The notes beneath the pieces were generated by a model. It was not told the origin of the DNA and made no database searches. It was given only the letters and a program-made list of their open reading frames with translations. 64,000 nt of DNA from Cymbomonas tetramitiformis (Eukaryota; Chlorophyta; Pyramimonadophyceae; Pyramimonadales; Pyramimonadaceae): contig LGRX02024683.1 in assembly GCA_001247695.2 (NCBI GenBank), positions 1 through 64,000 on the forward strand, given 5' to 3'. Positions 43,291-53,081 of the stretch are shown here, one piece after another; positions within the stretch are counted from its first letter, which is position 1, and each line of letters begins with the position of its first letter. The position numbers and the translations under genes are program-made.

Positions 43291-46200
43291 GGTCTGAGGA
43301 CCCTTTCGGCTGAGGGGCCAGAAAGTGACACTGGACGTCGCTCTCTTGCCGAAGCCCCTCAACCGGCTCCCGCAGCGGCGGGGGTAACCCCCATCATCGA
43401 CGACCCCATGCCTGAGCACTACTCCGTACTAGAACCCTGGGCCTACGAGGGTATCTACAGGCCCTGCTTGGCCGCAGTGTCTGACCGTTTGGATGCTTGG
43501 CACTTCAGGCGGCCAGTGGGGGCGCTTTCCATGGAAGTGTTGATGATGCGACTGCGCAAAAGCCTGAAGCGCAAGTCGACGACGGGGATCCGTACTGCAT
43601 TGGAACGGATGCAACAAGGTCGTGGCATGAGGTCGTCTGCCGCGCCAGCTCGGAGGTACAAGAGACGGTGCGAGCTGGACAACTTCAGGAATGAGGTGGA
43701 CCTGATGTGCCTGCAGAAGCAAGCCCCGGCCCACCACACTCCGTTGGGCACGCTGCCACTGCCGACGCGGCAACAGCGCATGGTCGAGCACGTGTCGGCA
43801 CTGTTGCAGGGCCCTTCGAGGTCACGTGGGATGTGCAACGACTCCCAGCAGGTTCGGGCACTGGACCTGGCGGAGACACGGGCCCACGATCTATCCCTTG
43901 CGTGGGACGAGATGACTTCGGCGGAGCAGGCTGACGCCCTGCAGCAGGATGCCCCGATAGGGCACCGCGCGTGGGAAGCGGAGGGCCTTCTGCGCTGGCG
44001 CGGCCGACAGCGTGGGATGCCGGCGGAGGAATCGCTGGCCGTCATGGACTCGCCCCCCTACCCTTGGGCTGCGGGGGATGTTGGTGGAAACTCCGTGGGA
44101 GTGCCCGCGGCTTCTGTTTCGGCCACGGGGACCATCCCTGGCACAGGGGGGGACATCCCCGGGATGCCGGATGCATGGTGCAGCTTGTACAGGGTGCACC
44201 AGTACCGTGAGAGGCAGTCGGCGGTGACTCCTGCAGAGGTGAGAGCGGATCTCTTTGGCGAGCAGCCGGAGCAGCAGCCAATTGAGGTTACACCGCCCGA
44301 TGCCGTGACTCCTGACGAAGTACTGGAGGGTGGACCAATGAGCGAGTCTCCGGAGCACCTGGAGGACAATTTGACCCAGCAAATGGCTGCAGACAGGGGC
44401 CAGCAGCGGAGTGCAGACCCGCCAGCGCCGGACGCTGGTGGGGTCGAGGACAGCATGACCCAACAGCTGGCCAAAGCTGGGGCCCCAGAGGAGATTCACG
44501 CACTGAATACTCACCCCCTGCAGGAAGACACTGAGGAAGAAAGCATGCGCAGTCACCCACTGACGGAGGATGATGATGACGACGATGATGGTGATGAAGC
44601 GTGTGGGGGTGACAACGACACGAGCATGGGTGTCGGCCGTTGCAAGCGCATCCTGCGTGACGGGGGTGTGCTGTGGGCATCTCAGCTCGCTGCGGCTCAT
44701 GATGAGGAAGGAGCGTTGCTGTTAGTCTTCTACGCGTATCTGCGTGGCAAGCTTGTCAAGCTACTCGTGGACTCCGGTGCCTCGGACAACTTCGTGTCTG
44801 AAGACTGTGTACGACGTTGTGGCCTACGCGTACGGCAGGGCCCGCGAATGAAGGTCACACTAGCGGACGGGTCGGTGAAGACCACAGGGGCTGTGGCCTA
44901 CTCGAAGTTCACGGCCCCCACCGCAGCGGGCTCCACTTATAATGAGTCGGCCATGGCCATGCGGGTGTTGCCACTCGGGATCCGAGTGGACGTGGTGCTG
45001 GGGGGGAAATGGTTGCGTAGCCTTTCTCCCATCATGCTGGATTACGCCGGTCACGGCTCCGTGTCCTTCGCGCGCAGAACGAAGGGGGGGGGTAAAGAGC
45101 TCGTGACCATCGCCGGCTGCAACCCGGGTAGAAGTGCTGGTGGACGCGGAGACAACTGTGCTGGACTTATCGATGAGGTCTTCCTGACGGCTGTGCAGCT
45201 GCGTAAACACCTCCTGTACGCAGAGACTCAGAGGCTTACGGGCGACGCCTCCGCTCAGCCGGCGTGGCTTATGATGGCGCGCAGGGACGGCAGCGAGCAC
45301 GATTCGGCCTTCGCTGCTACTGCAGCCGGAGATCATCCCGACGCGGAACTCCTCGCGGTCGAGGCCGAAGCAGTATGCCTCTCGGTGGACACTGCAGCTG
45401 ATGCGAAGCCTGTGGCCAGCACCCAGGTGAAGCTGGAACCCCCGGATACTGGGGGCACCGCCAAAGACATCCCACAGGACACGAGGGACGCCAAGGTGGC
45501 ACCCCGCTGGAAGGAGAAGTTCCGGGCACTCTTCGAGGAGTTCTCCGAGGAGCTGCGTGACGCCCTCCCCATGATGTCCAAACTGCGGCGGTCGATGGAG
45601 GATGAGGCCAGAGTCACCCTTAAGCCAGACAAGGAGGGAGGACCTCCATTTCGCCGTCCCTACCGCATGTCTGTGGAAGAGCTTCGGCAACTGCGGGAAC
45701 GCATCGAGCAGCTGGTGGAAAAGGGCTACATCAGACCCTCATCCAGTCCTTACGCGGCACCATGTCTCATGGTACCCAAACCGGGCCAGCCTAACACGCT
45801 GCGCCTGGTGGTGGACTACCGCCAGCTGAACTCTCAAACAGTGAGAGATCGGTACCCGCTGCCGGACATTCAGTTGATGTTCGACGAGATGCAGGGTGCC
45901 ACCCACTTCTCCTCCTTCGACGCCGTGGATGGATTCTGGCAAGTCCCCATGGCTGAGGAAGACGTGGAGAAGACAGCATTCACCACCCAGATGGGCTCCT
46001 ACGAGTGGCTGGTGATGCCACAGGGATTGCAGAATTCCCCGTCACAGTACCAGCGGAGGATGCAGAGAGCCTTAGGACACTTACCTTTCGTCCGAATCTT
46101 CATCGACGATGTGGTGGTGTTCTCGAAGGGTGGAGTCCAAGAACACTACGACAACGTCCGTACCTTCCTTCAGACCTGTCGCGAGAAAGGAGTATACCTC

Positions 46201-49200
46201 AAGGCCTCTAAGGCGCAGATGCTGAAGGAGTCTTTGAGGTTTCTTGGGCACACCCTGTCCAGCGAGGGCTGCAAGCCGCAGCACGACAAGGTGGCGGCAG
46301 TGCGCGACTGGCCGGCGCTGGAGAATGTCACTCACGTCCGGCAGTTCCTGGGCCTAGCCGGTTATTATCGTCGGTTCATTCACTGTTTCTCCGACATCGC
46401 GCAGCCCCTCACCATGCTCACCAAGAACGAGGTGGAGTGGAGATGGGGCCCTGAGCAGCAGTGGGCCTTCGAAGAGCTGAAAGCAGCACTGGTGGACGCC
46501 CCCGTTCTGGCCCTGCCGAACGTGAAGGCCGCAGCGGACGGATCAGCCCCCTTCGTGGTGCAGACCGACGCGAGTGGGGTGGCGCTGGGTGGAGTCCTGA
46601 TGCAGGACTGTGGTGAAGGACTTAAGGTGATAGCCTACGAGAGCCGGCAGTTCTCCGCGGCTGAGCAGAACTACCACACGGGCGAGAGGGAGCTCTGCGG
46701 ACTTCACCACTGCACCACGGTGACCTGGCGGCACTACCTGATCTTCACCGCCTTCAAGCTGCAAGGCGACCACCGGCCACTGGAATGGCTGATGGAGCCG
46801 GGGAGGGAGCTGAGTCGGCGGCAGGCACGATGGTACATGGATCTCGTGGAGGTGGGGGTCCCCCGCATGGAGTACGTGAAAGGGGCCCTGCTACTGGTTC
46901 CAGACGCCTTGTCACGGCGACCCGACTACTCAGCGAAGACACCTCGGGAGGGCTTGAAGGAGGCCGGCATTCTCGACGCTAAGTCGGACCTCCCGAAAGA
47001 CCCCCTCTCTGTGTTGGACACCTCCGACCTCTTTGAGGAGGGCCCAGCCTTGGGCACCCTGACCCAGCTTGCTGAGGTGAACAGCTGGTTGGACGCGGTG
47101 GACACTCTGCAGCTGGCGGAGTTGGCTATGGAGTCCCAACTTGGTGCCAAGGAGCTTCGAGCCCCGCATCATTGCGAGGACCTCCCAATAGAGGTTGCAG
47201 CGGGTGCTGGGGGGGTGCAGACGCAGCACCCTGGCGCGGATCTCCCGACGGAGGTCACATCAGACGCTGGAGGGGTGCAGATGCAGCACCCTGACGCGGA
47301 TCTCCCGACGGAGGTCACATCAGACGCTGGAGGGGTGCAGATGCAGCACCCTGGCCCGGATCTCCCGACGGAGGTCACATCAGACGCTGAAGGGGTGCAG
47401 ATGCATCACCCTGGCGCGGATCTCCCGACGGAGGTCACATCAGATGTTGGAGGGGTGCAAACTGAGCACCCCGGCGCGGACCACCTGACGGAGGTCACAG
47501 CGCCCCCCACGAGAGGGGCGACGCTGGCGTTTCAGCGTGCTTCCCTGAAGAAGAGTGCAAGGGCTCTTCGGGGGGCCTTCAAGTCCCTTCGCGCAATGGG
47601 ACGGTCCAAGCTACCAGGAAAGGCGGCATTGGAAATGCCAGCGGAGGCCTCAGAGCAACCTTGTAGCGTGGTGGCCTCACGCACCCGGTCAAAAACTGGG
47701 TTACCCCCTGCGGGGGGGACGTCGGGGTGCCAAGCACCCATAGCGCCTGCACAAACTCCGCCGCAGGTATCAGCCAAGGTCCCTATGGAGCGCCCCAGCG
47801 GCACGGTGACCTCTCGCTCGCGGTCGAACACCAAATCGCCGCCCCAGCAAGAGGCAGTAAAGCCGGCGACACCTCCGACGGTGGTTCTGACTGACGCCCC
47901 CAGGACAAGGAAGCCCCCTGCGAAGAGCGCGTCTCAATCGCGGAGGGAATCGACGGGGCGGTTGCACCAGGCATTGTTCGAACGGCTACAGTCGAAATAC
48001 GGGAAGTTCGACGTGGATGCCTGTCGCGGACCAAAAGGCCGCGGTCAGCTGGTGGACAAATACTGGGAAAACTGCCTAAAGGAGCAGTGGAGAGGACTTC
48101 ACGTGTGGTGCAGCCCCCCACATGACAGCGACCATCTCACCATCGAGGCTGTACTCCGCACCTACGTGCATGAGTGGCGGCAAGACCCCGAGAACACCTC
48201 TGCAGTGTTCCTGCTGCCGGACCTACAGTCGCGCATGCCGCAGTGGAGGAAGCTTTTCAGACGCGCGGGGATGCGTATTGAGGAGGTCATCCCCACACAT
48301 GACTCTCAGGGGAATCCCACCCAACTGTTTAAGGGAACAGATGGAGTGCTGCAGGACCTCCCGTGGCCGATGCTGGTGGTGTATGCTCCACCCTCGAGGT
48401 CAAGACCGCAGAGGATTCGACACCAGCGAGTGCCCCCGCCAATTGTTGATGCAGGCAAGGCGTCAAAGATGCGGGACGCGCAGGGCACAGTTTCTGGAGG
48501 AGATTTCCTTGAGGCCCTGCGGGACGAGTACAGCCGAGACGGGCCCCTTCGTACTCTGCGGGAGCAAGTACAGTCAGCTCCCCATCACAGCACGAAGCAC
48601 TTCTGCATTGTTGGCGAAGTGCTGTGGCGGGTAGCTGCGGGGCACTACCAGCTGGTCCTGGGTGAGGACTCACCCCTCCGGGAGATTGTGTTCCGCGAAG
48701 CCCACGACTCCCTGGCAGCGGGTCACACAGGGCGCGACAAGACACTTGAAAGGGTTCTTCGTCGATTCTGGTGGAAGAACGCCTCGGATGATGTGGGGGC
48801 TTGGGTGGCGTCCTGCCCCACTTGCCAGGCTGTGAAACCACGATCGTCATACCCTGATGGACTGCTTAACCCGCATTCGATCCCGTCGCGAAACTGGCAG
48901 GACGTGGGTGTGGACTTTGTCACCGGTCTACCTTTGACCGAGCAAGGAAACGACGCGTTCGTCGCCTTCACCTGTAAGCTCTCGAAGATGGTCCACGTGG
49001 TCCCCATTAACTTCGGGGACAGCTCAGCAGCCACTATTGCTCGCATCTACTTCGACACCGTGTGGAGGCAGCATGGCGCGCCTATGAAAATTGTCAGCGA
49101 CCGGGACCCACGCTTCCAAGACGCGTTCTGGAAAGAGCTGATGCGGTTGATGGGGGTCAAGGTGGCAATGACCACCCCTTACAACCCCCGATCTGATGGT

Positions 49201-49773
49201 CAAGCGGAGCACACCAACCGGGTCGTGGAAGATATGCTTCGCTCCTTCGTCGATGATAGTCCGGAGGACTGGGACCTGTACGCCACCAACGTCGAGTTTG
49301 CTATCAACGACTCGCGCAGTGACGTAACCGGTTTCACCCCCTTCGAGTTGTGCTATGGTGTGTCACCCATGTCACAGCTTGACATGTTTCTAGAAGCTGC
49401 CCAGTCTACCGATGGGCGACGCAAAGGAGGGGTGGGGACTGCACATGAATGGGCGTTTCGTTTTTCGTCGCAGCTGCGGGACGCGCGGGGTAGACTGGAG
49501 TTGGCACAGCAGCGGCAGCGAGATCTCTTCGATCAGCGCCATGGGCAGCGAGAGTATGCGGTGGGGGACCTCGTCTGGGTAGAAGCCAAGCACCTCACGG
49601 AGAAGCTCATGGACAGGTCCCTTTGCAGGAAGCTCAGCAAGCGCTGGCATGGGCCGTTGGCGGTAACGGAGCGGTTCTACAGTGACATGCAGGCGGGTCT
49701 TCCGGAGGCAGACCGAGCGAGGTGCTCCGGTGGCTTATCGACTGCAGCTCCCCCCACGCTGGCGTATACATGA
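43291..49773 (+). CDS. RE-B Pol: protease, RT, RNase H, Dam-like domain, integrase
   Basis: Open in the Gag frame directly after the TAG; the first ATG is at 43408 (2121 residues from there). Protease: VKLLVDSGASDNFV (about residue 453). RT: GYIRPSSSPYAAPCLMVPK, TLRLVVDYRQLNSQTV, SSFDAVDGFWQVPM, MPQGLQNSPSQY and FVRIFIDDVVVFSK (FIDD), residues about 745-950. RNase H: FVVQTDASGVALGGVL, GERELCGLHH and QGDHRPLEWL, about 1045-1170. Five 20-residue repeats, about 1263-1363. Dam-like domain, about 1517-1665: LFERLQSKYGKFDVDACRG and VWCSPPHDSDHL, where the usual NPPY is SPPH. Integrase: HTGRDKT and CPTCQAVK (HHCC), VGVDFVTGLPLT, IVSDRDPRFQDAFW and GQAEHTNRVVEDML (D,D,E), about 1750-1985. The end runs out of frame near 49720, where coding moves +1 into the chromodomain frame. 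Confidence 0.85.
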   Translation, partial: GLRTLSAEGPESDTGRRSLAEAPQPAPAAAGVTPIIDDPMPEHYSVLEPWAYEGIYRPCLAAVSDRLDAWHFRRPVGALSMEVLMMRLRKSLKRKSTTGIRTALERMQQGRGMRSSAAPARRYKRRCELDNFRNEVDLMCLQKQAPAHHTPLGTLPLPTRQQRMVEHVSALLQGPSRSRGMCNDSQQVRALDLAETRAHDLSLAWDEMTSAEQADALQQDAPIGHRAWEAEGLLRWRGRQRGMPAEESLAVMDSPPYPWAAGDVGGNSVGVPAASVSATGTIPGTGGDIPGMPDAWCSLYRVHQYRERQSAVTPAEVRADLFGEQPEQQPIEVTPPDAVTPDEVLEGGPMSESPEHLEDNLTQQMAADRGQQRSADPPAPDAGGVEDSMTQQLAKAGAPEEIHALNTHPLQEDTEEESMRSHPLTEDDDDDDDGDEACGGDNDTSMGVGRCKRILRDGGVLWASQLAAAHDEEGALLLVFYAYLRGKLVKLLVDSGASDNFVSEDCVRRCGLRVRQGPRMKVTLADGSVKTTGAVAYSKFTAPTAAGSTYNESAMAMRVLPLGIRVDVVLGGKWLRSLSPIMLDYAGHGSVSFARRTKGGGKELVTIAGCNPGRSAGGRGDNCAGLIDEVFLTAVQLRKHLLYAETQRLTGDASAQPAWLMMARRDGSEHDSAFAATAAGDHPDAELLAVEAEAVCLSVDTAADAKPVASTQVKLEPPDTGGTAKDIPQDTRDAKVAPRWKEKFRALFEEFSEELRDALPMMSKLRRSMEDEARVTLKPDKEGGPPFRRPYRMSVEELRQLRERIEQLVEKGYIRPSSSPYAAPCLMVPKPGQPNTLRLVVDYRQLNSQTVRDRYPLPDIQLMFDEMQGATHFSSFDAVDGFWQVPMAEEDVEKTAFTTQMGSYEWLVMPQGLQNSPSQYQRRMQRALGHLPFVRIFIDDVVVFSKGGVQEHYDNVRTFLQTCREKGVYLKASKAQMLKESLRFLGHTLSSEGCKPQHDKVAAVRDWPALENVTHVRQFLGLAGYYRRFIHCFSDIAQPLTMLTKNEVEWRWGPEQQWAFEELKAALVDAPVLALPNVKAAADGSAPFVVQTDASGVALGGVLMQDCGEGLKVIAYESRQFSAAEQNYHTGERELCGLHHCTTVTWRHYLIFTAFKLQGDHRPLEWLMEPGRELSRRQARWYMDLVEVGVPRMEYVKGALLLVPDALSRRPDYSAKTPREGLKEAGILDAKSDLPKDPLSVLDTSDLFEEGPALGTLTQLAEVNSWLDAVDTLQLAELAMESQLGAKELRAPHHCEDLPIEVAAGAGGVQTQHPGADLPTEVTSDAGGVQMQHPDADLPTEVTSDAGGVQMQHPGPDLPTEVTSDAEGVQMHHPGADLPTEVTSDVGGVQTEHPGADHLTEVTAPPTRGATLAFQRASLKKSARALRGAFKSLRAMGRSKLPGKAALEMPAEASEQPCSVVASRTRSKTGLPPAGGTSGCQAPIAPAQTPPQVSAKVPMERPSGTVTSRSRSNTKSPPQQEAVKPATPPTVVLTDAPRTRKPPAKSASQSRRESTGRLHQALFERLQSKYGKFDVDACRGPKGRGQLVDKYWENCLKEQWRGLHVWCSPPHDSDHLTIEAVLRTYVHEWRQDPENTSAVFLLPDLQSRMPQWRKLFRRAGMRIEEVIPTHDSQGNPTQLFKGTDGVLQDLPWPMLVVYAPPSRSRPQRIRHQRVPPPIVDAGKASKMRDAQGTVSGGDFLEALRDEYSRDGPLRTLREQVQSAPHHSTKHFCIVGEVLWRVAAGHYQLVLGEDSPLREIVFREAHDSLAAGHTGRDKTLERVLRRFWWKNASDDVGAWVASCPTCQAVKPRSSYPDGLLNPHSIPSRNWQDVGVDFVTGLPLTEQGNDAFVAFTCKLSKMVHVVPINFGDSSAATIARIYFDTVWRQHGAPMKIVSDRDPRFQDAFWKELMRLMGVKVAMTTPYNPRSDGQAEHTNRVVEDMLRSFVDDSPEDWDLYATNVEFAINDSRSDVTGFTPFELCYGVSPMSQLDMFLEAAQSTDGRRKGGVGTAHEWAFRFSSQLRDARGRLELAQQRQRDLFDQRHGQREYAVGDLVWVEAKHLTEKLMDRSLCRKLSKRWHGPLAVTERFYSDMQAGLPEADRARCSGGLSTAAPPTLAYT
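47195..47500 (+). repeat. Five 60-bp tandem repeats inside RE-B pol
   Basis: In-frame units encode GGVQxxHPGADLPTEVTSDA. They lie between RNase H and the Dam-like domain and act as a linker; the same motif appears in Gag. Confidence 0.85.
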
Positions 49774-50944
49774 TGTGTTCGCACAACATCGACTGAAGCC
49801 ATACGTGGGAGGGGCAGATGCGTTCGCGTCACGCCGACAGCCAGCAATCCCAGAGGCGGTGATAGTTGATGGACAACGCGAGGCCCATGTGGATCGCATT
49901 CTGGCTCGACGAGTTCGCATCTCCCGAGGAAAGGAGATTGTGGAATGGAAGGTACGCTGGACGGGCTACTCAAAGGCCCACGATTCGTGGAGGACTCGAG
50001 ACAAGCTGGAGCGTGGAGCACCTCTGCAGCAGCTTAAGGACTTTGAGACCGAACGTCTGGCCATGGAGGGCCAGGTACGTGACGCTGCATTACGTCGTCG
50101 AGAGCAACGCCGTGATACACCCAGTTCTGCTGCGGTGGCGTCAGGTGCCTCTTTAGCCTACCTGTTGGTGAGACCCTGGGAGGAGGAGTTTGAGAACCCC
50201 ACCGACGAATGCCTTCCTTGGGAACAACGTGGAATGACGAGAGAGGGCGAGGTCACCTATGTTACCACCCTCGCTGCACTTGATACTCGGCCAGTACGGA
50301 TATTGGTATTGTTCAGTGGAACAGGCTCCGTGGAAAAGGAGTTTGCCCGCTGCTTCCCAGCCTCGAGATCGGTAACTCTGGACGCTGACCCGCTTTGGCG
50401 GCCGACTCACGTGACGGCCATTGAGAGCTGGGATTATTGGAGGTATCCCCCAGGGTACTTCGACGTGGTATGGGCAAGCCCCCCTTGTACCCAGTACAGT
50501 CAGGCCCGCACCACTGGAGGTCCGCCCGATTTCGTTACAGCGGACGCGTGCGTACAACGCACCCTAGACATCATCGAGTATCTCCGTCCTCAACACTGGT
50601 TTGTGGAGAACCCGATGGGCCGTTACCCTGACGCCCTGCGTTTCAGGCCAGTAATGAGCCACTTGCCGGCGCCCCTCACTTGCACCTACTGCATGTATGG
50701 GAAACGATACATGAAACCTACGTGTATATGGGCGAGCTCGCCTCCGCCCGAACCCTTACTGCAATGCTCTGCAGCGACTCCTTGTTCGCATCGACGTGCA
50801 ACAGGAGTTCACCCTGATACTGCACAACTGGGACCGAGTGGTCATCGGAAGGGGATGCAGAAGTCACACGCAGTGTATCCAGTTCCAGAGGGTCTACTGC
50901 GGCATCTGTTCCAGCACTTGACTTTTGGAGGCACAGGAAAGTAA
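49682..50944 (+). CDS. RE-B chromodomain plus cytosine-5 methyltransferase-like domain
   Basis: Coding enters this frame near 49720: APVAYRLQLPPRWRIHDVF continues the integrase C-terminal domain. A chromodomain follows (HVDRILARRVRI, EWKVRWTGYSKAHDSW), then a linker. From about residue 200 comes a C5-MTase-like fold: VRILVLFSGTGSVEKEF (motif I), VTLDADPLWRPTHVTAIESW, FDVVWASPPCTQYSQA (motif IV with the Pro-Cys nucleophile), WFVENPMGR (motif VI-like ENP) and TYCMYGKRYMKPTCIW. This architecture matches phage-type cytosine methyltransferases. The C-terminal part is shortened or diverged, so activity is uncertain. It sits at the 3' end of the element before the polypurine tract. Confidence 0.75.
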   Translation: MTCRRVFRRQTERGAPVAYRLQLPPRWRIHDVFAQHRLKPYVGGADAFASRRQPAIPEAVIVDGQREAHVDRILARRVRISRGKEIVEWKVRWTGYSKAHDSWRTRDKLERGAPLQQLKDFETERLAMEGQVRDAALRRREQRRDTPSSAAVASGASLAYLLVRPWEEEFENPTDECLPWEQRGMTREGEVTYVTTLAALDTRPVRILVLFSGTGSVEKEFARCFPASRSVTLDADPLWRPTHVTAIESWDYWRYPPGYFDVVWASPPCTQYSQARTTGGPPDFVTADACVQRTLDIIEYLRPQHWFVENPMGRYPDALRFRPVMSHLPAPLTCTYCMYGKRYMKPTCIWASSPPPEPLLQCSAATPCSHRRATGVHPDTAQLGPSGHRKGMQKSHAVYPVPEGLLRHLFQHLTFGGTGK

Positions 50945-51203
50945 ACGATGTTACGGTCATAACCCTTGGACCGAGTGCAACCGATCTACGGCAAGCAGAG
51001 TTTCGAAGGAGAAGACGAAGACTGAAGACCTGCCTTAGATATCGGTTGTGTGCGGTTGGGTGAATCCGGGATGAGCGTTGGCAGCGTGATCCTTGGTGAA
51101 GCCCTTCTGCTACGCTGATGAGCAGAGGAATCACGAGACCCCTGTACGCTATTGTATGTGTGATTATGCTCTAGTCGTGGTTTCAGGGGAAAGTCCACTC
51201 CTA

Positions 51204-51216
51204 ACGGGGGGAGAGT
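51204..51216 (+). other. Polypurine tract of RE-B
   Basis: ACGGGGGGAGAGT abuts the 3' LTR start TGTGCC. An almost identical junction sits at 17699-17717. Confidence 0.8.
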
Positions 51217-51533
51217 TGTGCCAGGAGGCACGACGTACCTGCTGAGACACCCATAGTAGGGGGGGTCTGATTTCGATGAGAATAAGAGTAGCGAGCTATT
51301 AGGGAAATTAGTGAGTGGATGTGACATTGCCTGAGCGAACAGTTGGGGAAAATAATATGTGAGCTCAGAGGAGAGAATAAAGAGAGGTAACAGAGTTGGT
51401 CTCTCAGACTTGGACAGCAAATGATATAACTCTTGCTGTCTGGGTTTATGTTAAATAGTATATCTGAATATATGATATGATTCCTCAAGATAATAGAGGA
51501 TAATAGTCTACTCCTGGGAATTCCCCTGGGACA
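51217..51533 (+). repeat. 3' LTR of RE-B
   Basis: 317 bp, two differences from the 5' copy, followed by the target duplication AAGGA. Confidence 0.9.
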
Positions 51534-51538
51534 AAGGA

Positions 51539-53081
51539 GGAGCACTGGGAGGAAATGCGAAATGTTCTTCGCAGGTGCAAGACTACTTTTGCCAACAGTC
51601 CTCACGATCTGACAGGCTACAAGGGCAAGGCGGAGCACAACATGTTCTCCATTCCTTTCATAGACGAATCCAAGGCCGCCTACCAGAGACCCAGGAAGTA
51701 CAGCCCGGGCGAGCAGGAAATCATCGATATTCACTGCAAGGAACTTTTGGAGTATGGCTTCATAGAGCCTGCAGCCAAGCATTGCAGGCATGCGAGTAAC
51801 GTCGTCGTGGCTGGCAAGAAGGATCATGAGACTGGCCTGTGGACCCAGACGAGATTCTGCGTGGATCTCAGGGGTGTCAACCGGCACTCCCTCAAAGACA
51901 ATACGCTGCCACATCGACCAGAGGAGCTCTACCAGAAGGTGGCGAAGGCCAAGTTCAAGACCACGCTGGATGCCACCAAAGCCTTCCACCAGATTCCCAT
52001 GGCCACGGAAGAGGACAGGAGCAAGACGGCGTTCTGGTGGAAGAATCAGCTGTACCAGTACACCTCGATGCCTTTTGGGGCAGCTGGAGCCACTTCTGCG
52101 TTTGTGAGAATCATGGACTACGAGTTACGTCACTTGCAGCATTGTACAGTGGCATACGTCGACGACGTAGTGGTCTACACGGATTCCACGCCTGAGCAGC
52201 ATCTGAAGGACGTTGAGGACGTGTTGCGCACCTTGGGGGACGCTGGCATCCGATTGCATGCAGGCAAGAGTACCTTTGGTGCAGCCACGGTGGACTTTCT
52301 GGGCTACCGCATTGGTCATAACTCCATTGGCGCGCAAGAAGCTAAATGCAAGGCCATCCAGGAGCTTCCAAGCCCCCAGGACAAGACTGGGCTCCGCTCG
52401 ATCTTGGGCATGATGAACTACTACAAGGGCCTGGTGGGTGAGCCAGGGGGGCCAAACTACTCTGAGATGGCCCGCCCTCTCAATGACCTGCTCAAGAAGG
52501 AGATCACTGACATCAAGGGAGCTTGGGGGAAGGAGCAAGATCAAGCACTTCAAGACCTGAAGGATGCCCTCTGTTCTGGGAGATGTCTGAGGCCTATCGA
52601 TTATGATAGACCCCTCATATTGTACACCGATTGGAGCACCTATGGCATTGGCACAGTGTTGGGCCAGAAGGACGACGATGGGAAGGAGTACATCTGCATG
52701 GCAATCAGCCGATCCCTGAGTAAGACGGAGAAACAGTACGCCAGCTTCAAAGGGGAGATGCTCGCAGTGGTGTGGGCAGTGCGCACGCTGAGGCAGTACT
52801 TGCATGGCGTTCACTTCACGCTGGTGACCGACCACTCACCGCTCACCACCCTGATGGAGAAGGCCGATCTCCAAGGGCAACACCTACGCTGGGCAATCAG
52901 TTTGCAGGAGTTCGACTTCACGGTGCAGTATCGCCCAGGAGCCAAGAACAGCAACGCTGACGTGCCGTCTCGCTATCCACTACCGTCCACGACAGACGAG
53001 ACTGGGGCGAGGCATGAGAGGGAGAAAGGTGACTGCGTTTCACGCAGGCGTGGGGGAAGTTCACACGAAGGACTTCTGTGA
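51539..53081 (+). CDS. RE-A reverse transcriptase and RNase H (continues from 37446)
   Basis: RT motifs: LEYGFIEPAAKHCRHASNVV, RFCVDLRGVNRHSLKDN, TTLDATKAFHQIPM (Asp), MPFGAAGATSAFVR, VAYVDDVVVYTD (YVDD) and DFLGYRIGHNS. RNase H: LILYTDWSTYGIGTVL (Asp), KGEMLAVVWAV (Glu), FTLVTDHSPLTTLM (Asp) and NSNADVPSRYPL (Asp). All catalytic acids are present. Near 53040 coding moves +1 into the methyltransferase frame, so the last 25 residues before the stop at 53081 are probably out of frame. Confidence 0.85.

Larger units (their letters stand above)
37447..51533 (+). mobile_element. RE-B: complete LTR retrotransposon with two methyltransferase-like domains, 14.1 kb
   Basis: LTRs of 317 bp (TGTGCC...GGGACA) differ at two positions. 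AAGGA flanks both sides (37442-37446 and 51534-51538). A primer-binding site and a polypurine tract are in place. Order: long leader, Gag with zinc knuckle, protease, RT, RNase H, Dam-like domain, integrase, chromodomain, C5 methyltransferase-like domain. Few LTR differences imply recent insertion. Confidence 0.9.
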
